A stretch of 64,000 nt of DNA from contig NZ_SKBU01000008.1 of assembly GCF_004337705.1 (NCBI RefSeq), positions 35,477 through 99,476 of the forward strand. Direction: 5' to 3'. Of the stretch, positions 35,873-44,597 are shown in pieces; positions within the stretch are counted from its first letter, which is position 1; every line of letters begins with the position of its first letter. Made by a program: the position numbers and the translations under genes. Under the pieces are notes generated by a model. The model searched no databases. It worked only from the letters and a program-made list of their open reading frames with translations, and was not told the DNA's origin. Source of the DNA: Rubrobacter taiwanensis. Its GTDB lineage: Bacteria; Actinomycetota; Rubrobacteria; Rubrobacterales; Rubrobacteraceae.

Positions 35873-37825
35873 GTGGCCAAAGAACGACTTCGCGAGCGCG
35901 AGGATGTAGAGACCGAAGAGAGAGACGAGGACGAAGAGGTCGAGGGCTTTGAGGGGCCGTGGTATCTCTTCCCGCCGATGCGCAACGCCCTCATCGCGGG
36001 CGCGCTGCTGCTGATCGGGTGGCTGATCGAGCGCTTCACGGGCTCTCCGGACTACGTACCGATCTCCGTCTTCGTCCTCGTCATCCTGATCGGCGCTTAC
36101 TACTGGGCGCGCGAGGGTCTTGAGGAACTCGTAGAGGAGCGCGAGGTCGGCATCGAGGTCCTCATGGCGTTCGCGACCGTGGGAGCGGTGATCCTGGGCG
36201 AGTGGTTCGAGGCCGCCTTCCTGGTCTTCCTCTACGCCGGCGCCGAGGCGACCGAAGAGTACACCTACGCCCGGACCCGCACCGCCATCCGGGCGCTCCT
36301 GGACCTCGCCCCCGAGACGGCGACGCTCCTCAAGGATGGGCGCGAGGAGACGGTCCCGGCGGAGGAGCTTGCGGTCGGCGACCTCTTCCTGGTCAGGCCC
36401 GGCGAGCGCATCCCAACGGACGGTGAGATCCTGGAGGGCGCAAGCAGCCTGGACGAGTCGGCGGTGACGGGCGAGTCGGTGCCGGTGGAGAAGGGCGAGG
36501 GGGAGAAGGTCTTCGCCGGGACCATAAACGCCACAGGCTCCCTGAAGGTGCGCGCCACCACGAGCTTCGAGTCGAACTCGTTGCAGAAGATCATCCACCT
36601 GGTCGAGGAGGCGCAGGGCGTCAAGTCCGGCGCGCAGCGCTGGATCGACCGCTTCGGTAGCCGCTACAGTCCCGCCGTCCTTTTGGGAGCGCTCTTGCTC
36701 CTGGTCGTCCCGCCGCTCTTCGGCGGCCCCTTCGACACCTGGGCCTACCGCGCGGTGGTGCTGCTCGTCGCCGCCGCTCCGTGCGCCCTGGTCATGTCCA
36801 CCCCCGTGGCGGTTGCCGCGGCGATAGGCCGCGCCGGGCGCGAGGGCGTGCTCATAAAGGGCGGCATCCACCTGGAGAACCTGGCGAAGGTCAGGGTCGT
36901 CACCTTCGACAAGACCGGAACCCTCACCCGCGGCAAGCCCGTGGTGACCGATGTCGTCGCGGGCAACGGTTCGGCCGACGGCATGCTGAGAGTCGCAGCC
37001 GGCGTCGAGCACCTGAGCGAGCACCCGCTGGCCCGGGCGATCGTCGAGCGTGCCCGCTCGGAGGGCATACATCCTGCGGAGGTCAGGGATTTCCGGTCCC
37101 TCACCGGTGCCGGTGCCAGGGCCGAGGTCGACGGCCGGACCGTCTACGTGGGCAGCCCCGCCCTGTTCCGCGATCTCGGGGTTTCCCTCGACGGTACGCT
37201 AGAAGAGATCGAGCACCTTCAGGAGGAAGGCAAGACGGTGGTCCTGGTCGGGACCGGAGAGCGTGTGGAGGGGCTCCTCGCCATCCGTGACGAGCCGCGT
37301 CCGGAGGCGAAACGCGCCATCGAAGAGTTGCACGAGATGGGCTACAAGGTAGCGATGCTCACCGGGGACAACCTGCGCACCGCCAGAGCCATCGCCCGGG
37401 AGCTGGGCATCGACGAGGTGCGCGCCGACCTGAAGCCCGAGGACAAGGTGGAAGCCGTAAAGGAGCTGGAGCGGGAGCACGGCCCCGTGGCGATGGTCGG
37501 GGATGGCATTAACGACGCGCCGGCCCTTGCCACGGCGACCGTCGGGATGGCGATGGGCACCGCAGGTACCGACGCGGCCATAGAGGCGGCGGACGTGGCG
37601 CTCATGGGCGACGACCCACGCAAGGTTGCCTACGCTCTCAGGCTCGCCAGGCGCAGCCAGCGCATAAGCCTGCAGAACATCGTCTTCTCCATACTGGTTC
37701 TGGCCGTCCTCATCCCCGGCGCGGTACTCGGCTTGCTCGGCATCGCCGCTGCCGTCTTCGCCCACGAGATATCGGAGCTTCTCGCCATCGCCAACGGCCT
37801 GCGCGTCGCCCGGAGGGTCGGCTGA
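35873..37825 (+). CDS. P1B-type heavy-metal-translocating ATPase with APC motif
   Basis: 650 residues. The N-terminus is acidic (repeated Asp/Glu, residues 6-28) and lacks the CxxC domain found in the other ATPase of the island. Motifs: VTGESVPVEKG, membrane metal site AAPCALVMSTP (302-304 APC instead of CPC), DKTGT (Asp346), SEHPLARA and GDGINDAPAL. Together with the SmtB/CadC-like regulator this points to Zn/Cd/Pb or Co export, but the motif change leaves the ion open. GTG start with AAAAGGAG 7 bases upstream. Confidence 0.9.
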   Translation: MAKERLREREDVETEERDEDEEVEGFEGPWYLFPPMRNALIAGALLLIGWLIERFTGSPDYVPISVFVLVILIGAYYWAREGLEELVEEREVGIEVLMAFATVGAVILGEWFEAAFLVFLYAGAEATEEYTYARTRTAIRALLDLAPETATLLKDGREETVPAEELAVGDLFLVRPGERIPTDGEILEGASSLDESAVTGESVPVEKGEGEKVFAGTINATGSLKVRATTSFESNSLQKIIHLVEEAQGVKSGAQRWIDRFGSRYSPAVLLGALLLLVVPPLFGGPFDTWAYRAVVLLVAAAPCALVMSTPVAVAAAIGRAGREGVLIKGGIHLENLAKVRVVTFDKTGTLTRGKPVVTDVVAGNGSADGMLRVAAGVEHLSEHPLARAIVERARSEGIHPAEVRDFRSLTGAGARAEVDGRTVYVGSPALFRDLGVSLDGTLEEIEHLQEEGKTVVLVGTGERVEGLLAIRDEPRPEAKRAIEELHEMGYKVAMLTGDNLRTARAIARELGIDEVRADLKPEDKVEAVKELEREHGPVAMVGDGINDAPALATATVGMAMGTAGTDAAIEAADVALMGDDPRKVAYALRLARRSQRISLQNIVFSILVLAVLIPGAVLGLLGIAAAVFAHEISELLAIANGLRVARRVG

Positions 37826-37839
37826 AGGAGGTCGATGGC

Positions 37840-39252
37840 ATGTCCGGCGCACCATCGAAAGCAACCGGCGCGGCAACCGCACCCGGCAGGACGCGCGAAC
37901 ATCCGCTGTGGCTGCTGCGCGACGCGCGCAGGGCCAGAAAGCAAGGCCCGGCTGCGATCGAGCGGCGGCAGCGCGCCCGGCTTGCCGGGATGGTGGCCTT
38001 CGCGCGTGCCAACTCGCCGTACTACCGCAAGCTCTACCGGGACCTGCCGGAGAAGATCGAGGATCCCACGCTCTTGCCGATTACCTCAAAGAAGGCGCTG
38101 ATGGCGCGCTTCGACGACTGGGCGACCGACCGTGAGGTGACCATCGAGAAGGCGCGGGCGTTCGTTGAGAACCCCGACCTCATCGGGGAGCGGTTCCTGG
38201 GCAGGTACACGTTGCTCACCACCTCGGGCACCACCGGGAACCGCAGGATCTTCGTGCTGGACGACCGGAGCATGGCCGTGACCAGCGCCCTCGTCTTCCG
38301 CATGCTGAGCGCCTGGCTCGGGATCGGCGACGTCATCGGCATCCTCGCCGGCGGCGGGCGCATGGCCATGGTGAACGCCATGGGCGGCCACTTCGCCTCC
38401 GCGGTAGCCGCCACCCGCCTACGTGGCAAACGGGTCCAGGTCTTCCCGGTGGATATGCCCCTACCGGAGATGGTGGCTCAACTCAACCGGTTTCGGCCGG
38501 TCATAGTCGCCTCGTACGCGAGCATGGCCGCGCTCTTGGCCGGCGAGCGGGAGGCCGGCCGCCTGCGCATCGACCCGGTGCTGGTGGTGCTCTCGGCCGA
38601 GGGGCTCCCGGCACGCGAGTACGACCGGATCGCCGGGGCGTTCGACGCCAAGGTCCGCGACAGCTACGCCGCCACCGAGTGCCCCTTCATCAGCTACCGC
38701 TGCGAGCACGGCTGGCTGCACGTCAATAGCGACTGGCTCGTCTTGGAGCCGGTCGACGCCGACCACCGCCCCGTCGCGCCGGGCAAGCACTCGCACACGG
38801 TCCTGCTCACGAACCTCGCCAACCGGGTGCAGCCCATCATCCGCTACGACCTCGGCGACAGTATCTTGCAGCGGCCCGACCCCTGCTCGTGCGGTAACAC
38901 GCTGCCCGCCATCCGCGTGCAGGGCCGCGCCGCCGACGTGCTCGCCTTTCCTATCGGCGGCGAGCGGGTCACCATTCCGCCTTTGGCGTTCGGCTCGCTG
39001 GTCGATCGCACCCCGGGGGTCGAGCTGTTCCAGATCGTGCAGACCGCACCGGCGAGCCTGCGCGTGCGCCTGCATCCCGCGGCCGGTGCCGACCCGGAGC
39101 GCGTGTGGCGGATGGTGCACGACGAGATCACGCACCTCCTCGCCGGAAACGGGCTCGACCACGTCACGGTCGAGCGCGCCGGGGAGCCGCCGGAGCAATC
39201 CGCGGGTGGCAAGTACCGTACGATAATCCCGCTAAACTCGGGGGGATCATGA
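37840..39252 (+). CDS. PaaK/coenzyme F390 synthetase-like adenylate-forming enzyme
   Basis: 470 residues of the phenylacetate-CoA ligase-like branch of the ANL superfamily. The AMP-binding P-loop is TTSGTTGNRRIF; further motifs are SAEGLPAREYDRI, YAATECPFISYRCEHG and YDLGDSI. A Cys pair occurs in RPDPCSCGNTLP. The substrate is unknown. It sits between a metal ATPase and lspA in one tight operon, which does not fit phenylacetate breakdown and suggests an envelope- or metal-stress role, but this is inference. ATG 37840. Confidence 0.78.
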   Translation: MSGAPSKATGAATAPGRTREHPLWLLRDARRARKQGPAAIERRQRARLAGMVAFARANSPYYRKLYRDLPEKIEDPTLLPITSKKALMARFDDWATDREVTIEKARAFVENPDLIGERFLGRYTLLTTSGTTGNRRIFVLDDRSMAVTSALVFRMLSAWLGIGDVIGILAGGGRMAMVNAMGGHFASAVAATRLRGKRVQVFPVDMPLPEMVAQLNRFRPVIVASYASMAALLAGEREAGRLRIDPVLVVLSAEGLPAREYDRIAGAFDAKVRDSYAATECPFISYRCEHGWLHVNSDWLVLEPVDADHRPVAPGKHSHTVLLTNLANRVQPIIRYDLGDSILQRPDPCSCGNTLPAIRVQGRAADVLAFPIGGERVTIPPLAFGSLVDRTPGVELFQIVQTAPASLRVRLHPAAGADPERVWRMVHDEITHLLAGNGLDHVTVERAGEPPEQSAGGKYRTIIPLNSGGS

Positions 39253-39776
39253 CCCGACGGTTCGGCAGGAAGATTGGCGTAACCTCGACAGCCGCCGCCC
39301 TGACCGTCCTCGGCGCGTACCTCGCGCGCCGGTGGGCCGAACGCGGCTTGGACTACGGCGAGACGGTCCCCCTGGCCGGCGACCTCTTCCGCCTGACCCT
39401 CGGCGAGAACCCGGGCGTGGCCTTCGGCCTGCTCGGTGGCTCCCCGCTCGTGCCCTGGCTCTCCGCGCTCGCGCTCGTCGTCTTCGCGCTTTACCTGGCT
39501 CGATCCCTGCGGGACAGCCGCGCGGGCGGTGTCTCGCTCGGCCTGATCCTCGGCGGCGGCCTCGCCAACCTGCTCGACCGCCTCGGCGACGGGCGCGTCA
39601 CCGACTACCTGGACGTCGGCCTGGGGAGCTGGCGCTGGCCTACCTTCAACCTGCCCGACGCGGCGATAACGGTTGGTGTTTTCCTGGTCGTGTGGCTGCT
39701 CTGGCGTGACGCGCCCCACTCTACGACGGGAAAGGAGAAGAATTCGCGTGGGCTCTTTGAGCGACTTCTTCGATAA
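39249..39776 (+). CDS. lspA: Lipoprotein signal peptidase (LspA), metal-operon copy
   Basis: 175 residues with four membrane segments. The catalytic Asp pair appears in GLANLLDRLGDG and FNLPDAAITVG, and GENPGVAFGLL is the conserved LspA region. ATG overlaps the upstream stop (ATGA). An LspA encoded with a P-type ATPase recalls the pbr lead-resistance operon, where a signal peptidase II (PbrC) accompanies PbrA/PbrB; the shared layout is suggestive, not proof. It processes prolipoproteins at the outer face of the membrane. Confidence 0.85.
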   Translation: MTRRFGRKIGVTSTAAALTVLGAYLARRWAERGLDYGETVPLAGDLFRLTLGENPGVAFGLLGGSPLVPWLSALALVVFALYLARSLRDSRAGGVSLGLILGGGLANLLDRLGDGRVTDYLDVGLGSWRWPTFNLPDAAITVGVFLVVWLLWRDAPHSTTGKEKNSRGLFERLLR

Positions 39777-40842
39777 ACATGATCCGGACGGCAGGTGGCG
39801 CGCGGGCGCCCTTACGGGACTGGCCAGCGGCACGTTCTCGACGGTCCTTATCTCCCTGGGAGGACCCAGGATCGGGCGCGACGTGCCGCTCGACTGGATG
39901 GAGATAGCGAGCATCAACCTGCGCGACCGGGCGATCGTCTCCGAGCCCGGCTGGCCCCAGGTCCTCCCGGGCATCCTCACCCACCAGAGCGTGGACCTTG
40001 CGTGGGCGGCGGCGTACTTCGGACTCGGCATCGGGCACCTCGGCCAGGAGAAGCAGAGGAAAGCCCTGCTCGCCGGGGCCATCCCGTGGGCGGTGGCGTC
40101 CTCCGCGTTCGAGTTCTTCGTCGCCATCCCGATCCTCCAGCGGCTGCTCAAAATGCAGGTCCCCTACTGGACGGGCTTGACCGTTCACCTGGCGTCGAGC
40201 GTCGCTTACCCGCTCTTTCTGCGGATACGGCGGCGCATCGCAGGGGAAGAGACGACCCCGGACGAGGATCGGCTGGCGCGCCTGACCCTCCTGGCGATGG
40301 GAGGCTCGATCGCGGCCCTCGCATTGCTCGAGGTCCTCGCCCGCAAGGGGCATGAGCCCCGCTGGCCCTTCGACCGGGAGCAGGAGATCGAGGTCGGCAG
40401 GAGCTTCCTGCGGCAGATGACGGCCCACCACGAGCTGGGGGTCCGCCTCTCCCGCCTGCTGCGGGACAAAGCCCCACAAAAGGAGGCGCGGGTGCTGGGG
40501 ACCCTGATGTACGCCGAGCACGTGGGGGAACTCGACGCGATGCGCCGCTGGTGGCGCAACTGGTACGGCGGCGAGATGCCCGAGCCGACCGAAGAGGAGC
40601 ACGAGCGCATGCCCGGCATGCCGCCGACCGGGCGGGTGGACGAGCTGGAGACGATGAGCGGGGCCGCCTTCGAGCGGAGCTTCTACCCCGTCATGATCTC
40701 CCACCACGAAGGCGCGATAACCATGTCCGACGACCTGATAAGGCGGGCCAGGGACCCCCGCCTGATCCTGTTCGCCGACCAGATCCGCTACGCGCAACGC
40801 AACCAAGTGCAGTACATGCGCGAGTTGGAGGGGCGTGCCTGA
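39748..40842 (+). CDS. Membrane protein with C-terminal DUF305 domain
   Basis: 364 residues from GTG 39748 (AAAGGAG upstream), overlapping the end of lspA by 29 bases. Residues 20-200 contain several hydrophobic segments of unknown family; residues ~220-364 are a DUF305 (ferritin-like four-helix) domain with two His-rich helices, MTAHHELGVRLSRLL and MISHHEGAITMSDDLIRRA. DUF305 proteins are usually small secreted proteins found with copper or other metal genes, so this membrane fusion is unusual. Confidence 0.7.
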   Translation: MGSLSDFFDKHDPDGRWRAGALTGLASGTFSTVLISLGGPRIGRDVPLDWMEIASINLRDRAIVSEPGWPQVLPGILTHQSVDLAWAAAYFGLGIGHLGQEKQRKALLAGAIPWAVASSAFEFFVAIPILQRLLKMQVPYWTGLTVHLASSVAYPLFLRIRRRIAGEETTPDEDRLARLTLLAMGGSIAALALLEVLARKGHEPRWPFDREQEIEVGRSFLRQMTAHHELGVRLSRLLRDKAPQKEARVLGTLMYAEHVGELDAMRRWWRNWYGGEMPEPTEEEHERMPGMPPTGRVDELETMSGAAFERSFYPVMISHHEGAITMSDDLIRRARDPRLILFADQIRYAQRNQVQYMRELEGRA

Positions 40843-40890
40843 CGCCGTTGGCGCCCCGTTCGGAGCGCGGCCGCCCGAGGGAGCAGCCCC

Positions 40891-41628
40891 TTGAACGAGT
40901 ACCTGGTCGTACTCGCGTTCGCCGCGTTGCCCGCACTCGGCAACTTCGCGGGCGGGGCGCTCGCCGAGTTCGTGCCCGTCTCGCGCCTGATGCTCAACCT
41001 CGCCCTCTACTCGGCCGCCGGCGTGGTGGTCGCCGTGGTGGCCGTGGAGCTCATGCCCCGGGCGCTGGAGGCCGACCCGGCCTGGGCCATCGTTCTGGCC
41101 TTCGTCCTGGGCGGCGTCTTCTACGTGGCCGTGGACTGGGCCATACAGCGCCTCAACGACCGCTACGGCGGCGAGGGCGGAGCTGGGCCGTGGGTGATCT
41201 TCTTCGGCGTCTCGGTTGACCTCTTCTCCGACGGGATCATGGTCGGCACCGGCTCGACGGTGGCCGTGGGCCTCGGCCTGCTCCTGGCTTTGGGACAGGT
41301 GCCCTCGGACATCCCGGAAGGCTTCGCCACCGTCGCCAACTTCAGGAGAAGGGGCGTCCCGCGCAGCCGGCGCCTGCTCCTCTCGGCGGCCTTCGCGGCG
41401 CCCATCTTCCTGGGCGCCACGCTCGGCTACTGGCTGATGCGCGACGCGTCCGAGCTCAACAAGCTCCTCTTGCTCACCTTCACCGCCGGGGTTCTCAGTA
41501 CGCTGGTGGTCGAGGAACTGGTGCCTGAGGCGGTCGAGGAGGTCCCCGAGTCCCCGCTTTCGTCCCTGGCCTTCATCGGCGGCTTCGCCCTCTTCGCGCT
41601 GCTCTCTACCTACCTGGAGGTGGAGTAG
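40891..41628 (+). CDS. ZIP-family-like metal transporter
   Basis: 245 residues, about eight hydrophobic helices, with ZIP-like features: GNFAGGALAEF, and helices carrying VSVDLFSDGIMVGTG and SDIPEGFATVANFRR, where the conserved His/Asp/Glu metal ligands of ZIP helices IV and V are expected. It ends the second metal operon and probably moves divalent cations; direction is unclear. TTG 40891 is the only good start near the previous gene. Confidence 0.75.
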   Translation: MNEYLVVLAFAALPALGNFAGGALAEFVPVSRLMLNLALYSAAGVVVAVVAVELMPRALEADPAWAIVLAFVLGGVFYVAVDWAIQRLNDRYGGEGGAGPWVIFFGVSVDLFSDGIMVGTGSTVAVGLGLLLALGQVPSDIPEGFATVANFRRRGVPRSRRLLLSAAFAAPIFLGATLGYWLMRDASELNKLLLLTFTAGVLSTLVVEELVPEAVEEVPESPLSSLAFIGGFALFALLSTYLEVE

Positions 41629-41852
41629 AGGGCCGGGCAGGGACCCTGATGGCCTCCACGAGCATGGCCTGAAGACTCCGCCACGCTCGCCTGATGGTCA
41701 TCCGGCTTCCCGACCACCCGGCTCCGCAGAGCAGGAGAGCATGAATCTCGTGGCCGCTAACCGGTGCCGGGCGGAGGCACGAGCCGGAAGAGCGCCCGGA
41801 GCCTGACGAGCGTTGGCGCGAGTTCGGCCCTATTCGCATCACCATCGAAGGC

Positions 41853-42053
41853 GTGACCCGGAGGGACGGAGTGGGAGTCGGCGGAACGGCACTTGGCTTT
41901 GTCCTCGGCAGCCTTGCCAATTTACTCGACAGCCTGGTGCTGGCCCACCTTCAACCTCCCCAAGTGGCAATAACCGTCGACTTCCTCTTCGCTCTGAGGC
42001 TGTTCGCCCGTCTCGCACCATACGATCGTGACGGGCGAACAAGAAAGTTGTAG
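41853..42053 (+). pseudogene. Degenerate lspA remnant
   Basis: A frame reading VTRRDGVGVGGTALGFVLGS and LANLLDSLVLAHLQPP keeps the LspA LANLLD motif; the matching WPTFNLP segment lies in another frame at 41939-41960, and AITVDFLFALRLF resembles the last helix. The stretch between the two catalytic motifs is deleted. The rest of 41629-42124 shows no gene. It is distinct from the intact lspA at 39249. Confidence 0.6.
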
Positions 42054-42124
42054 AGCACGCAGATCGGCATCGATGCAGTGGCTTTCGCTGCCGTCAAAGC
42101 GGGATTATGAGACCGGATCGCGAC

Positions 42125-43379
42125 ATCGGGTAGTACCACAGTAAACCGTGCTCATGCTGCACACGCCGCCTCCACCAGCCACTTCGGTCGCCTCCCACGC
42201 CGTTTGGGTATGTCGGCCGGCGGCACCATGAAGCTCATAAGCTCCTCAAGTGTCCAGCAATGGTCCGTGAGTCCCGCCGCCTGCGCAGGTGTTCGCTCGA
42301 TCCACTTGCCTCCTCCTGGATCCTGTGCCTCGCCGCGCTCTTTGCGCAAGCTTAGATGTGCCCACAAGAAGTTGTAGCAACTTCCCACCAGCCACATCCC
42401 GGCTTCGAGGGTGGCTCGCTCATGCACCCCGGCGCGGGTGCGACGTGCCAGCGGCGCCAATCGCGCCCGAAAGGTCGCATTCAATCGCTCTACGTAAGCG
42501 GTGTTGATCAGCGCCGTCAAAGATCGCTGGGTCTCCATCAGCCGCTGTTGTACCGTCGTCTCGGCGCCCGCCACCACGCGCCGCACCACGTCGATTACCC
42601 GCCGACGTTTGTACCTCTTGACAATCTGCGCGATCATCACCCCCTCGGGCAACAGGAGCCGGGGACGGCCCACTCTTCCGGTGCGAAGGGGCTCCCTAAA
42701 GAGGCGCAAGGCTTGCTTGGCATAGCAAGCCAGCCCATCGGTGCACAAAAGTATCGTCCGCACCGACCCACAAACAGCTATCCTCCCGAGCAGTGCGCGG
42801 ATCAGCTCGCGATCCCTACTCACGCTTATGACGCCGCCCAGCCACAACCGACTCCTCACCTCCAAAGCCGAAGCCAGCCAGAAGATCCCGCCGACCGCTC
42901 GCACCCTAAGCTCGTCGGCCTGAACCTGGGAAAGCTCGACCCCTCCGGCTTGCACCAGGTGCTCGTGCACCCGCCGGCACTGCAAGCCGGCCTCTTTCTG
43001 CCAGCGAGCTACCGTCCGCTCGTCGATGCCAAAGGCGGCGACGACAGCTTGGATCGGGCATCCGTGGGCCAGCAAAGTAAGGACCAAGAGGAGCAGTTCG
43101 TTGGGCTTGTGGAGGCGATAGAAGGCGGTGCCCTTCGTCTGAGTGAAGGTGCCAGAGCACCTTTTGCAGCGGTAGCGCCGCTCTTTTTGGCTATGGATCA
43201 CGATATGCCCCTCTCCCTTGCGCCCGTAGGCCCAGCAGGTTCGGTTGTGGCAGAATTGCTCTTGCGGGTTCATGCGGGTTCTCTCTTTGCCGGTCGTTGC
43301 ACAACCGACAAGGATGCCGCGGAACCCGCCTTTCGTTCAACTTACCCTTCGTCCACGGTTGCGTGGGGTGCTACCCGAC
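42125..43379. mobile_element. Insertion sequence with zinc-ribbon DDE transposase (1255 bp)
   Basis: Imperfect inverted ends: left ATCGGGTAGTACCACAG, right (reversed) GTCGGGTAGCACCCCAC, each followed within four bases by AACCGTG. It is flanked by an 8-bp direct repeat with one mismatch, ATCGCGAC (42117-42124) and ATCGCCAC (43380-43387). It lies between the metal operon and the second RNA-SLOG unit. Confidence 0.75.
42152..43273 (-). CDS. DDE transposase, IS1-like with N-terminal zinc ribbon
   Basis: 373 residues in one uninterrupted frame. The N-terminus has two Cys pairs (FCHNRTCW ... YRCKRCSGTF), then a helix-turn-helix (FGIDERTVARWQKEAG), then the catalytic core (VQADELRVRAVGGIFWLA with the first Asp; LLCTDGLACYAKQAL with the second; NTAYVERLNATFRARLAPLA with the Glu). 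The C-terminus ends in a basic tail. Layout is like the IS at 29822-31006 but without the frameshift. It looks intact. Confidence 0.85.
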   Translation of the reverse strand: MNPQEQFCHNRTCWAYGRKGEGHIVIHSQKERRYRCKRCSGTFTQTKGTAFYRLHKPNELLLLVLTLLAHGCPIQAVVAAFGIDERTVARWQKEAGLQCRRVHEHLVQAGGVELSQVQADELRVRAVGGIFWLASALEVRSRLWLGGVISVSRDRELIRALLGRIAVCGSVRTILLCTDGLACYAKQALRLFREPLRTGRVGRPRLLLPEGVMIAQIVKRYKRRRVIDVVRRVVAGAETTVQQRLMETQRSLTALINTAYVERLNATFRARLAPLARRTRAGVHERATLEAGMWLVGSCYNFLWAHLSLRKERGEAQDPGGGKWIERTPAQAAGLTDHCWTLEELMSFMVPPADIPKRRGRRPKWLVEAACAA

Positions 43380-43429
43380 ATCGCCACGCCTACGGGAAGG
43401 CTCGCACACCTACCTCCCAGGCGGCTTTA

Positions 43430-43972
43430 TGCCGCCCCTTCGGGGTTGCCTGCGGCAACCTGGCAGGAACCGGGCTGTGCTCTCCCGGCGGAACGGCGCA
43501 GGGCGAGGCTCGGAGGTACGGGCCGCAGGCCGCCCCGGATGGTCGGCCCCCGGCCCTCTACAGACATTCTCCGGTAACGCGCCCCGACAGGGCGGCCAGC
43601 TAAAGCTCGCCGCTTGTGGAAGGCGATCCTCATCGGTACGGTCCGCAGTCGGCTCCGCTTCTCTACGCCGACCCCGGCCCTCATCGAACATCGCGAGAAG
43701 CGCAACGCCGTAAAGGCGGAGAGCCTCCCGGAGGTCGGCACACCGCCCCGAATCACATTGAGGACGCAGAGTGAAAGTTCCGCCGACATCGAAGGATCCA
43801 CGCATGATCTGACCGGGTTCCGGGTTTTGCCTACGCCAGGGAAGGCTACACCGGGAGGGCGGGGACGGCTAAGCCGCCCTTAAAGGGGTGTCAAGGGGCC
43901 TCCATACCGGCCGTGCCCTACCCCTTGACATCCCCGCCCTCCCGGTCCCTCCCGCCTCCAGGCAGGCAAAAC
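43430..43972 (+). ncRNA. Predicted large structured RNA, copy 2, upstream of SLOG gene
   Basis: No credible ORF; aligns with 26216-26732. The 3' domain pairs perfectly: CCGGGAGGGCGGGGA (43851-43865) with TCCCCGCCCTCCCGG (43931-43945), TGTCAAGGGG (43889-43898) with CCCCTTGACA (43921-43930), and hairpin CGGC-TAA-GCCG (43866-43876) between, making a three-way junction that ends 27 bases before the SLOG ATG. Upstream, GGCCG...CGGCC (43528-43548) and GTCGGC...GCCGAC (43648-43672) each lie in a repeated frame of ACGG-CCGCA before and CCCGGCCCT after. The 5' limit is approximate. Confidence 0.68.
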
Positions 43973-44446
43973 ATGATCTCTGGCAGCGACACATCTGGCT
44001 CTTCTTCTGCACTCCCTCTCGGTGGGGTGGTAGCTTTCTGCGGCTCCCGTCATGGCTCGCCCTTTCCTGTCTCTCCCGTGGTGGCGGCTGTGCTTTCCGC
44101 CGGCGGCTCCGTCCGCGTCGGCTGTGCCCCTGGCGTTGATGCCGCCGTCCGCTCGTGCTGCATCTCGGCCGTGGTGGTGCGCGCCTCGTCGTTTTCCGGT
44201 CCGCCGCGTGCCCGCCTGGCTGCTCGCACCCGTGCGGTGGTCGCCGGTGCGTCGGCCTTGTGCGTCTTCCCGCCCGCCGGCGGCTCCCTTGGCCCTGGCT
44301 CATCACTCGCCATCCGGTGCGCTCTGTCCGCTGGCCTTCCGGTTTGGTGTGCCGGGCCTCGGCCTTCCGTGCCTGTTTCCTGGTCTTCGCTTCGCCTGGC
44401 GGGTGTGCCCGGCTTTGTCTATCTTCCGGCGCCGTCTCTCTTCTAG
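43973..44446 (+). CDS. SLOG/DprA-like small protein
   Basis: 157 residues from ATG 43973, which lies directly after the structured RNA; the frame is open 20 codons further upstream, but homology with copy 1 begins at this Met. SLOG features: VVAFCGSRHGSPF, SVRVGCAPGVDAAVR, RTRAVVAGASALCVFPPAGG and the phosphate-loop-like GPGSS, followed by ALSAGLPVW. This is the ligand-binding fold of DprA and nucleotide-sensing SLOG proteins. The C-terminus is hydrophobic and Ser-rich. Function unknown; no effector domain is fused. Confidence 0.65.
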   Translation: MISGSDTSGSSSALPLGGVVAFCGSRHGSPFPVSPVVAAVLSAGGSVRVGCAPGVDAAVRSCCISAVVVRASSFSGPPRARLAARTRAVVAGASALCVFPPAGGSLGPGSSLAIRCALSAGLPVWCAGPRPSVPVSWSSLRLAGVPGFVYLPAPSLF

Positions 44447-44483
44447 CTTGGAAGATTTTCCTGCAAATCAAACAAAATTAATG

Positions 44484-44526
44484 TTGGGAAAACACCATGT
44501 TGCCGTACTATTACTGTACGCGCACA
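44484..44526 (+). promoter_or_regulatory. Promoter and palindromic operator of the SWIM gene
   Basis: TTGGGA (44484-44489) and TACTAT (44506-44511), spacer 16, then the near-palindrome TGTACGCGCACA (44515-44526) three bases after the -10. The identical layout precedes the gene at 45184. Confidence 0.6.
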
Positions 44527-44597
44527 ATCAGTGCGGAGTGTAAAGAAGCCCGGCGGCGCTGGTCCCGCCCCGGGCGCGACCCAAGGAGGTTTGGTCC

